Shown in pieces: positions 36,333-46,445 of a stretch of DNA of 64,000 nt (the stretch's first letter is position 1; the number at the start of each line of letters is the position of its first letter). Below the pieces are notes generated by a model that made no database searches, was not told the origin of the DNA, and saw only the letters and a list, made by a program, of their open reading frames with translations. Origin of the DNA: Verpa conica. Lineage: Eukaryota; Ascomycota; Pezizomycetes; Pezizales; Morchellaceae. The position numbers and the translations under genes are program-made. The DNA lies in NCBI GenBank assembly GCA_033030425.1, contig JAUFSD010000002.1:2604001-2668000 (forward strand). The letters run 5' to 3'.

Positions 36333-36480
36333 TATATATATATTCTGGCCCGTCCGGGGGACGCTGCCTATCGGGGGGGGGGACGTCCCCTGAATGGGCC
36401 GGCCTGTTCGAGGGATACCCCCTAATTAATGGGCTACCCGTTGAGGGGATATCCCCCCAACGGGCCAGAACATATATATG
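36333..36480. mobile_element. small inverted-repeat element, GGCCCGTT family (copy 2)
   Basis: The left end TATATATATTCTGGCCCG mirrors the right end CGGGCCAGAACATATATATG. The inside holds further GGGCC/CCCGTTGAGGGGAT variants and runs of G and C. It shares the TTCTGGCCCG terminus with the copy at 12344-12666 but is only about 148 bp. Non-coding. Confidence 0.55.
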
Positions 36481-36671
36481 CCTTGGTATTTCTATCGTAA
36501 CTGGTTTTTAGGGTGCGGCGTGTAACCTGGATCATGCACGCCAAGCACAGATTTCCACTATTCTTGATAATGTGGGTGAAAATTTTTTTACCCCCGCCGA
36601 GAGCTCATTGAGTTCCAATAAATAACCGGCCGTTAGGGTCTTCCTGTACCTAGTGGTATTGATCTTTCACA

Positions 36672-38464
36672 ATGGAGAAACAAATCCCAACATGCGACAG
36701 TGCTTTAAAAATCCCCATCAAAGTTCGGCCAGAACTTGCCTACCAGGTCCATGATGATGATAGTGTTGAATTCTACCAAAAGGAACAGTCACGAATCCTC
36801 CACAAAATCGACCTTTACCTCCTACCAATTATCACACTACTATATCTTATGTCCTTCCTTGACCGATCTAGTATTGGGAACGCAAAAATCAGTGGTCTGG
36901 CTACAGACCTTGATTTAAAGCCAATTCAATATAATATTGCATTGTCTATTTTTTTTATGAGTTATGTATTGTTCGAGGTGAGTGTATATTGCAACTTTAA
37001 GTTCTACTTGAGATTATAATTAGACTATAATTTGAAACTAGGAATTGCTAATTATCGTGATTGTTAGATCCCAAGCAACATCCTACTTAAGAAACTGTCT
37101 CCAAGAATATGGCTGCCATCCATTTGCCTTGGTTGGGGGATGTGCGTAAACTTAATCATATAAATCGATAATCAAGTTCTTGGTAGCTAAATTGAGTTAA
37201 ATAGCGTCTGCACCCTTCACGGGATCGTTCAAAACTTTGCAGGGTTGGTCGTAGTGAGAATATTTTTGGGTATACTAGAAGCCGGACTATTTGTTTGTGA
37301 CTCTTTCCTTTCTTTAGATGTCGAAGCAATGAAATTAGATAGTGAGACTTATTTTTTCATAGCCCGGTGTCGTTTTTCTTCTCACAGTCTGGTATTCATT
37401 CTATATTGGGGGGATTGAGCGTAACTCACTATTCAATAGCTAAGATTGTTCTAGGTACCCTCGACACGCACTTGTTTTCCGTTTCTGCCTATTCTTTAGC
37501 GCGGCCACCTTAGCTGGTGCTTTTGGTGGTCTATTGGCTAGAGGTCTCGTTGAACTTGACGGAGCTGGTGGTTTGGAGGGATGGAGGTACTACATCTATC
37601 CCCGTGCTAGTAGAGACAAGACGTCAATCATATTGAGAATACTCTAGATGGATCTTTATTGTCGAAGGCCTCATCACCATCTTTGTCGCCATCTGTGCCT
37701 ATTTCTGGATTCAGGATTCCCCAGAAACCGCACAATTTCTCTCGGTGCCAGATAAACGTGCCCTCGCTACAATTCTCGTGCGTGATATGGGTAGCGAGAG
37801 CCAAGAATTCTCATGGCCTGAAACCCGTGCTGCATTCGGCGAGTGGAAAGTATGGACGAGCGGAATAATCTGTGTTGGGATCGCGTTGCCAACTTTCTCG
37901 TTCGCTTTGTTCATCCCGTCTATTATTACTGGGCTCGGGTTCACTGCCACGAAGTCCCAGCTTATGACCGTTCCACCCTATGTCATAGCATTCTTTTTCA
38001 CTATTGGTATGGGTTGGTTATCTGATAGATTAAAGGCTCGTGGTATACTGTTGATGGTTTTTACAGCCGTTGGAATTGTTGGGTACGCTGTCCAGATTTC
38101 GGTAGACCATACAAACCTCAGCGTAAAGTATTTTGCAACTTTTTTGTCCGCGATTGGAATTTTCACAGCCTCTGGTCTCAATATTCCGTGGTTAAGTAAC
38201 AATCTTCGGGGTCATTCAAGGAGGGCTACGGGTAGCGCAATCCAGGTATCCGTGGGGCAGCTGGGTGGTGTCGCGGCAGCTTATATCTACCGCCAGCAGA
38301 ATTCTCCACAGTATACTCTAGGCCATAGTTTGGCATTAGGATTTCTTGTGCTGGCCTTTGTGACTACTGCGCTGCAGCTGTGGTTGATGAAGAAGGAGAA
38401 TTGCGAGTTAGATAGAAAGGCGCAGGAGGAAGGAGTTGATGATGGATTTAGATTTACACTTTAG
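36672..38464 (+). CDS. MFS anion:cation symporter (ACS family, Dal5/Tna1-like), 6 exons
   Basis: Exons 36672-36977, 37068-37141, 37205-37292, 37363-37391, 37455-37586, 37648-38464; phases balance to 481 residues with about 12 membrane helices. Family marks: HKIDLYLLPIITLLYLMSFLDRSSIGNAK in helix 1, LFEIPSNILLKKLSPRIWLPS, GIVCTLHGIVQNFAGL, FLGILEAGLFPGVVFLLTVWYPRHAL and WRWIFIVEGLITI, then a cytosolic SPETAQFLS loop. The family imports carboxylates such as allantoate, nicotinate or related anions with protons; the substrate cannot be told from sequence. One exon is only 29 nt. Intron 37293-37362 uses a weak GTTTGT donor and intron 37142-37204 uses GTGCGT; both are fixed by the conserved frame. 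The C-terminus is short and intact. Confidence 0.92.
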
Positions 38465-39114
38465 GTGACTTTTATACTCTATAGACCTGGCCTAATCTCT
38501 CCTACTAGGATGCTGTAATTTTTATTATGTACTTGGGGCGGTACTAATCTGTAGTGCAAGTATATAACTCATAAGGCCGGACTGTAGCTTTGACTGAGTA
38601 TATAAAGTTTAGATCGTAAAGATTCAAGCACCCTGTGGAATAAGATTATTCCCTAATCAGTAACTAGTATTTCGTGTGAAGTATACGGTCCACTTAAAGT
38701 GCTAGCGGATATATCTATCTTAGAAATATGATAAAACTCAACACTCATAAATCTAAATAATTGTGCTTTAGTAATAGAAGAAGTTGATATTCCACCTAAT
38801 ATAGACAAAACCGCTCATTGTCCTCAATTAAGAAGGGAGTTTGACGTATATGGTGAAGGTGGTATATAGTAAATGTGGGCTATCATAAAGTAGGGGCCGA
38901 GCAAAAGAAGAGATTTATATGACAGGAGTGAGCATCCTAGGTCTATATTAAAAATAGAAGGGGCCAAAAACAGTAACCGTGCTATGTAGAGGGTGAATAA
39001 TATACACTCTGAAAGAAACCACTATATTGAGTGGGGAAATTTCCGTGGGAGACGTAGGTGACCAGTCCATTGAGTCAATGCATTAAGGAAAACAAGGGCC
39101 GAACAATAAAACCC
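38465..39114. other. intergenic region between convergent MFS and cytochrome b5 genes
   Basis: AT-rich, no ORF of note, no recognised element. Confidence 0.4.
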
Positions 39115-39486
39115 TCAAAGCTTTGCCTCCTCTTTGATGGTTCCGACCTGTAACCTCTCGGTGTACTTCTTAAGGACGCCCTCATTATGATACTAAATTC
39201 CAAATAGTCAGAATCATTTGATCCACCTGTGATAATTGGATAGTAATCACCTTCCAGAATTGCTTGCTAGCATCCTTTCCAGCAACACGTTTTAGGATTT
39301 TGGCACCACCTGGGTGTTCATCGATGAAGCCTAATATCGATTAGCAAACTACCTATTTTGAGAGCAGAGACAAGAAATACCAGTAACATCAAAGACTCCA
39401 GTATCAATGATGATGTACATGCCTTTATCGGCGTCCTTGTAAGTTGCGACATCGCTGGTAGTAAATTGCTTCAGTTCTTTCGACAT
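39115..39486 (-). CDS. small soluble cytochrome b5-domain protein
   Basis: Too fragmented for simple ORF calling. Coding order 39381-39486, 39251-39330, 39115-39192, phases balancing to 87 residues. It reads [18 protein letters not shown], then [42 protein letters not shown] and ends near [10 protein letters not shown]. The two haem-binding histidines are those of HPGG and KYHN. Introns are 50 and 58 nt. Unlike microsomal cytochrome b5 there is no C-terminal membrane anchor, so it should be a free cytosolic electron carrier, or act with a partner. No partner reductase or desaturase lies in the window. The partner is unknown. Confidence 0.9.
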
Positions 39487-42400
39487 TTTGAAGGCTTGGA
39501 TTGGTTTGTAGTGGTAGGATGTCTAGCTATACACGGTGAGGTGATATTAAGTAGTAGTGAGAATAGGAATTGGGGGAGCTGTAGTGGTGAACCCTTGATT
39601 TTTAGAAGTCATCCTGAGTATATTGAACCGAGGTTGTTGATAATATGCCGGCCTTTGCTCGGTAGGCTTTATGCCGTTGTCGCTTATATCGTAGTGCATG
39701 TGATTGGGTAAGATGGTGCTCAGAGATTACCCGGATATCATATGTTACTGGTCTAACCAACGACGGAATCATTATTATTATTAAAAAGCCTTCTATAGGC
39801 TTTTTATTTTGTCCAGAAGACTTAAATTTATTGAACAAATAATTAGAGACTAGTAGCCAGTACGAGTGATCTTTAGAGCATCATGGCTCAAGTGCCAAGT
39901 CAGTACATACATAATTGATCTCTTCTATTCTTGTGGAATGAGAAGACATGCTAGCCTTGCATGCGGTGTAGAATCTCATAGTAAATTCTGAATATACTCT
40001 GATAATCCCAAAGATATCTCTATTGCGCTATACTATGATACAGTAAATATGACAAGACCCTGTTTTATCACCGGCGGTACGTACTATTAGTACTTAATTT
40101 CTATATACGTCCTAGATCTGCTAAATAACCCCCTAAGATAACTAGTAGCTACGGGCATAGGTATAAGTGGCTCTATGTGCAAGTAATTATGCTGCAGGCT
40201 CCCCTACTAGTATTAAAGTAGGGAATTTAGGAGGTAGACAGCTCTGACGTGAATAAGGGGGAACTTGAATGGACCAAAAACCATGGAGGCTCGCAAATCC
40301 ATAACTAGTATCATCATACACTAGTGATACTACTATCTGAGTTTAAGTATGTATGCGTATGAGTACTCCGAATCCGAGAGTACTGACACCACCTGTGACA
40401 AAATAGGCTTGATACATTCACCGCTCCATATATACTGAACACCGTAGTACGGAATTTTACTTTGTCGTTATGAGGGTTGAGGTTGCCATATCGCCACCAT
40501 AACTTTAGTATATTTCTATAGAGTGGGGTATGAATAATCTGTATATTATAATACATTAACTCTAGCTCATCCGCGATAAAAGCAGTTGATCTCACGTGGT
40601 ACGTAGGCTACTAAAGGTATGTACATGCATATATATATATGTGTGTGTTGGGGACCTAGATAGTGTCATTTAAGCGAAGACCCACTACCGCATGTGTTAT
40701 CGGACCCATGTAAAGAGTTCCGTAACATATTGACAACTATAATAACAGTTGTAGGAAAATATTGAGTTTGTTTTAGGCCCCAGTGCCTTACCCGGGTAGG
40801 CCAGTGCTAGCTATAGTTGTGGATGTTGATTTTTAGATAAGGGATAATCACGTCGCTGTTCCATTAGAAGAAATATATCTTAATGAATTTACGGAATCCT
40901 ACATCCTAGTTGGAAATACCAAAATTCCATGCTGCTGTCAAGGTGGAGCTATGTCAGTATGTGTGCGTGCGATACTGACAGTTGAAAGTCAGTGAATAAA
41001 AGTTCTTCGGGCCCATGAACGGGTAACGACCTTAATTCACGATAATTTTCTTGGGATCAGCAGATGATGATGAGCTGAATAGCTCATAAAAGCTTATGTA
41101 GTAGACTTTACAGGTGCGGGAAAACAACCTTGCTAGGCAGTTTTCCACTCCCGAAAGCCTTATTTACTGTTTCCGACATCATCAATATATATATCTCAAG
41201 CAGTTGAGCCGCTCTGCTTATACTTATAAATGCTCCATGCGCCAATTAATCTATGTCGAGTAGTATTAGCTTTCTATACATGTAGTTCTAATCTCCGGAT
41301 TATATATTACCGTAAATTTATCATCTACAGGGCCGGGTGTCTCTGGATTGATGGAGGTGTGTTATAACAAAGATCTTATCTAATCGTACCTAAGACGCAT
41401 ATTTCTATTACTTAAGATGTTTAAATCATCTTTATGCATTTTTCAGAGCTTGGGTTTCATGCCTTATAAATGCATATATATTGTGATATACACGTATGTA
41501 TGCACATGTAGTTTTTGGGATGCTAGCAATGTTATAAACTAATTTCATACTTCATGGGCGTATCCCTAATGCGCGGGTTCTTTCCGGGAATCGCTGGTTC
41601 CGATATTTTAAAACTCTGGTACCGATTACAGCATTGCATATTTTTGTGGGCACTTGCTTAATTACACGAGTTGCGGTGTGCTCAAGACCTGTCGGAATGC
41701 TACATGAGTTTGAGTCGTATACTTGCTTAGTAGCCCCGCGTTTTGTGTTTCCCAGGTGTTTTCTATATATGTATAACATGCAGTAAGCCGAAGTCCGGTT
41801 CGCATGTCTATCAAAATCCAAGGTACGTACTTGTAATATATCCTATTATAATACGCACGATAGAATATTGTTTTCGTTCCCCCCTATGGATATAGGGCGT
41901 CAAATATGAAAGCGTAAATCGGTCAAAAGTATTTTTTACCACCAGTGGTAAATTAAAGTACAAAAACGCTAGATATATTCCAGCACCTTGTACTTAGGCC
42001 AAACACTCCTAACTAGCACTAGTTAATTTATTTAGGTGGCAAAGTGGCTAGGCCACTAGAGACAAGCCATTATCACTAATATCTAAGCGCCTGTCTCAAT
42101 AAATTAGTTTTGACTCAAGTACAGGGTGCTGGATTCAGTGAAAATAGCACATACAAGCGCTGGAATCTAGCGTTTTTGTACTTTAATTTACCACCGGTGG
42201 TAAACAAACTTTTGACCGGTTTACGATTCCATATAAAAACATAAATCAAGGTCCTACGAGCTAGCTTTAAAGGATAAAGCGAGCTAGCCGTGTATATAAT
42301 TTCCTCAGTAATGTTACACAATAAGTTATGAGCTGAAAGCCAGAGATACTAACAAAAGATTATTCTCCCTCTTCTTCTTCTTCTAGACGCTAGTACTTGG

Positions 42401-42854
42401 ATTGTTTTTATGGCGTATATATTTATTGCTGTAATTCTAAAGGGTGGATTAAATACACCTACAAACATATACGCGTGCACGTGCCTATCAGCTATATCAT
42501 GTGAGTTAGCATGACGCGAGGAGCAATAATGGCCGGGTAACTTCGTAAAGCTACCAACAGCTTAGGCCCATAGTTAACAATCACCAAACAGCTGCCCAAG
42601 AGAATGGCCTATGATTGCCTCTGCTTTATCCACCTCGAACGGCTTTAGATATCAAATTTCTCCCTCAAAACGGTATGTAAGCTATCGACAGCTGTGTTTT
42701 AGATCTGCCGCTGGTTGGTTTTTGCTATAGCAAGGGCATCAAAACCCAGCTCTAGCTGGCTAGCTAGTATCTCCTGGATCCTGGCTTGCGTTCTTGCGGG
42801 AAATACATCTAATTCTTGCCAGCCCTAGAAGTCAATTGGATATTGCCATTAAGA
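39487..42854. other. gene-poor AT-rich region with a MITE
   Basis: About 3.4 kb without a supportable gene. It contains a short perfect hairpin (39783-39805, stem AAAAAGCCT/AGGCTTTTT), TACATGTA motifs and the MITE at 41904-42234. ORFs such as 41552-41821 (-) have no recognisable features. Confidence 0.45.
41904..42234. mobile_element. MITE with ~80-bp terminal inverted repeats
   Basis: The left arm 41904-41993 and right arm 42152-42234 are inverted copies over about 80 bp. Both begin ATATG, share CGGTCAAAAGT, the near-palindrome TTACCACCRGTGGTAAA, then AATTAAAGTACAAAAACGCT and ATTCCAGC. Differences are few substitutions and a 4-nt indel. The 160-bp centre has no coding capacity. This is the structure of a non-autonomous DNA transposon. 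The target duplication is unclear because flanks are AT-rich. Confidence 0.8.
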
Positions 42855-45800
42855 ATGAATTCCTCGCTGGGGCTTCCCGAGCTCTCGGATTTAGAAATGT
42901 CCCAGCTTTTCTCGTTCTTCTCAACAAGGCCATTTCCCCCTCCTAATCATCTTAGGTACAAACTCAATCCTGAGTGCCCTTATCTCCGTGGGCAATCGCC
43001 CCTCGAAAAATCTTTGGTACTCTCTCCATTTCTTGACGGTCTCCTTGCTCAACTTACTACTCTCGACATCCTTCGCTTTACCAATGTCTCTAAAACAGTC
43101 CGTGCTTATACCTACGGTCATACTCCTTCGTTTCGCGTCTTGAACCTCGTCCGTTTTTGCCAGGAAAACCACCGGTTCCTTCCCAACCACCAGCCCCATA
43201 ATGGAACCAACAGGCTACGAAACTGGGAGTATAATCCTTCTGCCAGGAGATACCCATACATTGACACTAATGAATGGGAGTGTTCGTGCAAATATTGTGT
43301 TTGTTATGAGCGTTTAGGCGGTTATAGGGAGGACCGCGGGTCAGCAGAAGAATTCTTCCAAAGAGAATACTATTATTACAGCCGTCTTAACTGCACAGGG
43401 ATTAGCTCTCTTTTCAAGAGGCTACCTGAAGGAATGCAATTAACAGTGTTGATACTTGATGGGACCGATGTAGGGATGGGATTCGTGAAAGAGATTTTCA
43501 AATCCGCTTGGGGAGGTGCATGGTTGAAGGAGCTGAGTCTGAGAAGATGTGCAAAGATTGAGCATTCAGGCGTTGAGAAGTGGCTTAAGCTTGTCTTCTC
43601 GAGGAATTGGGTTCATGGTTTGAGGGTTTTGAAGGTATGCTACGAGAAAACTTACTCCTAAAGTTACTAACCCTATCTATAAGTCAAGCTTTTATCATCA
43701 TTATTTTACATAACTGACTGTGCCTCATAGCTTTGGGGGTGTGGCACAATATCTCCGAATGGATCTTTCAAACCTCTCTACGAGACTGTATCTCCCTTAC
43801 TAGCTAACAGTAACACTCCTGGGCCTGGTAATCATATCAACAATTTGAACGAAAATATGACTCAAGTCAATAGTGTTGCAACTTCCCATATAAATTTTGG
43901 ACTTGCTTCAAATGTGTCTGCTAGCTTACTGGGGGCAGAGGTGGACGCTTCAAATAATTCGCTCCTTTTTGGGCCCTCGATATTGAATGGCCTTGGAGGT
44001 ACCTATAAACCCCTTATAGCAATTATATGGAAAATTTCGAGCAATATTTTCCCAATATTATTGGCGGATTGAATGATTTAACACTAGCTCATTTAGGAAC
44101 GTTGCAAAATCCCTCGGTTGCCCAAACGGGAACTAGGAGTTTCCCAGAGGCTGGATCCCAACTAAATATAAACGCTGCTACTAGTACCACAGCCCAATCA
44201 CTACATCAGAATATCACCGGCCCTCTTAGTCCTGCTCCAGCTCCGCCTGTTTTGAGCTCTTCTGATGTAGGGGTGACACTGACGGGTATTGAAAATGATC
44301 AGAACAGTGTGTCAAACCCATTGCTGGATCTCACTTCAGGGGTTGGTACTGCAGCTTCTAATCAAAATATAGCGCATCCGATACATCCTGGGAGTAGCTC
44401 TATTGGAAATTCAACACCAAATAACCTGTTAGGTAGTGTATCGGGTGTATCTCTGACACCTCCCGTAACGATTAGTACTACAGCCTCGGTAGCACGCTTA
44501 ACAAGGATTGTTGATCCAACTCTTAATCTTATCCGCTTTTGCCGTCAAAAGAAAATAAATCTCGATATCGGTCTTTGTGTGATGAAACAACAATGCTTTA
44601 CCCTAGATGCTCATGAAAATATCACTTCTACGCAAAATTTACTTACTACTGTAGGAGGGATCGCGGGCCTCCCACCGCAACAGAGGGGTCAGGTTGTATT
44701 AGCTGAAAAAAGGCCAACAAAGAGGGAGTGTTGCCAGGAAGAGTGTAAATCAATTGAAGTAAGTTCAAAGTTTTGGTCTCGCTTACTTTTTCGGCTAGTA
44801 TTTTGCTTTTGCTCTTCCCTTATCTGTTACAGTGATGTCCCGGTCAGAGGGTTCGCTTAGAACGTGACAGAGTCCGGGAAACGGGATCGCGGGAGAATAA
44901 TAAAACCCCTTTGGGCAAGGGAGCTGACGAAGATCACATAGTTAGAAGCCCTATGTAGGCGTTGTGTTGCAAATATGACTTGTCAGAAATGTTGCAAGTA
45001 TGTTAATCTCTTCCTTCCCGATAGATATAAATAATTTTGTGTGACCTTCATGTACCCCGCAAAGTCATTACTCAAGCTTCAAGGTATGGGAACTTGTGGT
45101 CAAAACTGACTTTCAACCGATAGCTTTTATTGCCGGAAACATGACACGGAAGAGCATTTAAGCCTACTTTGCGCGATCTGTGGACCCTGTTGTGATACAT
45201 GTTTTGAGGCGAACACGACCAGATGTACCCATTGCAGCGAGCACTTTTGTAATACACATTATCCTAGCGGAAGATGCTTAATTGCATTCGACATAATTAC
45301 AGGGAATATCGTGGCTAGGGAAGAGAATGATGTTATTGCTGAGGAGGAAGAGGAAGCAGAAGGAAGACTTTATGGAGATACTCTCTATGGTCCAAGGAAT
45401 AGGAAATTTGAGTTCTGCAAGTCCTGCAAGGAGATTACCTGTTGGGAGTGTACTGATGCAGATGGCTGGTATTACTGCGATAAGTCTGGAGGGGGGTGCG
45501 GTAAGATGGTTTGTGATAGTTGTGCATCTCTCACTTGTGGATCTTGTGAGAATATGTTCTGCAAAGATTGTGCAGACCAAATGAGCAGTGTGTTTACCTA
45601 TCTCCGTTTTATGATTGATATGAAACGTGTATGCTAAACCGGCCTTTATAGGTAATTGTGGCGTAGTCGCAGACACTTATGGTAACACAATAAGTCTAAG
45701 TAACCGATACGACGATGATCACTGGCTATGTGGTAATTGTTACAGCTCTAGGCAAGCTGAGGCTAAGGAAGAGAGGGATATGGATCCACTGGCTATGAGA

Positions 45801-46445
45801 GCTTTGTTTGGGGAAAAGTTCAGTCTTGAAGAAATATCCGAAGTCTTGGGGGAGGGCGATATAGAGAAAGCAAATAAGGAGGGCTGGTTGAAACGCATGT
45901 TGGACGAGTTCGATGACTATGATATGCCAGATCTAATTGATCCAGATGACGATGAATCAATGCCAGATCTAGTTGATTCGGATCACGACGAAGATGCAGC
46001 ACCAGGACAACACAATTTTGATGGAGATTTTGGCGATGGAGATTTTTACGGGTCAACAAATATAGATCTGAATAGGTCCAATGACGGTATTAATACACCA
46101 TTGTACCCTCCGGGATCTTCTGGTAGAGATGTGAGAGATGAGTACTTAGCAGTACGGAGCAATCATGATGAAATCGGCCTAAGACAATCGCGAGAGAAGG
46201 TTAAGAGCGCTTGCGCCAAGTCTATCTTCGAGGGGCTGCCGAATGAAGGGGGTGCCCAAGATCATGAAAAGCCTACCATTTCCCCGGAAAATCCATCTAA
46301 CCAAAGTGGTGTCGAAGCGAACGTCAAACCGGCCAAAACTATAACCGGAGTTACGGCAACGGAGCAGGCACCTAGGGAATATCCAGGCTTGGGTGGAAAA
46401 GCCATTGCCGATATTAAATCTCATCGCGATCAATCTCCATACTAG
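42855..46445 (+). CDS. large F-box-like, cysteine-rich protein of unknown function, 6 exons
   Basis: Exons 42855-43634, 43731-43998, 44088-44758, 44942-44997, 45124-45587 and 45652-46445; phases balance to 1,010 residues. Residues about 48-98 look like a degenerate F-box (SPFLDGLLAQLTTLDILRFT), followed by an LRR-like part (LTVLILDGTDVG, LKELSLRRCAKI, LRVLKLWGCGTI). A long Ser/Thr/Asn/Pro-rich linker (about 290-560) precedes a Cys/His-rich block (about 578-775) with at least ten CxxC or CxC pairs: CRRC, CQKC, CAIC, CTHC, CKSC, CWEC, CDSC, CGSC, CKDC, CGNC. This resembles treble-clef or RING/B-box arrays, but I cannot assign a family. An acidic stretch repeats MPDL (about 838-860). A ubiquitin-ligase adaptor role is inference. 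The 183-nt intron 44759-44941 contains an open charged frame, so the splice pattern there is uncertain. Confidence 0.72.

Larger units (their letters stand above)
35073..36671. other. intergenic region between divergent DnaJ and MFS genes
   Basis: Shared promoter space of about 1.6 kb. It contains an E-box palindrome (35299-35306), AT-rich sequence, an A-rich AAAACCGAT-type low-complexity patch near 35840-35890 and the second GGCCCGTT inverted-repeat element (36333-36480). Confidence 0.45.

Noticed and set aside
39783..39805. Hairpin followed by T run resembling a bacterial terminator
   Set aside because: Rho-independent termination does not apply to a fungal nuclear gene, and no transcription unit ends here.
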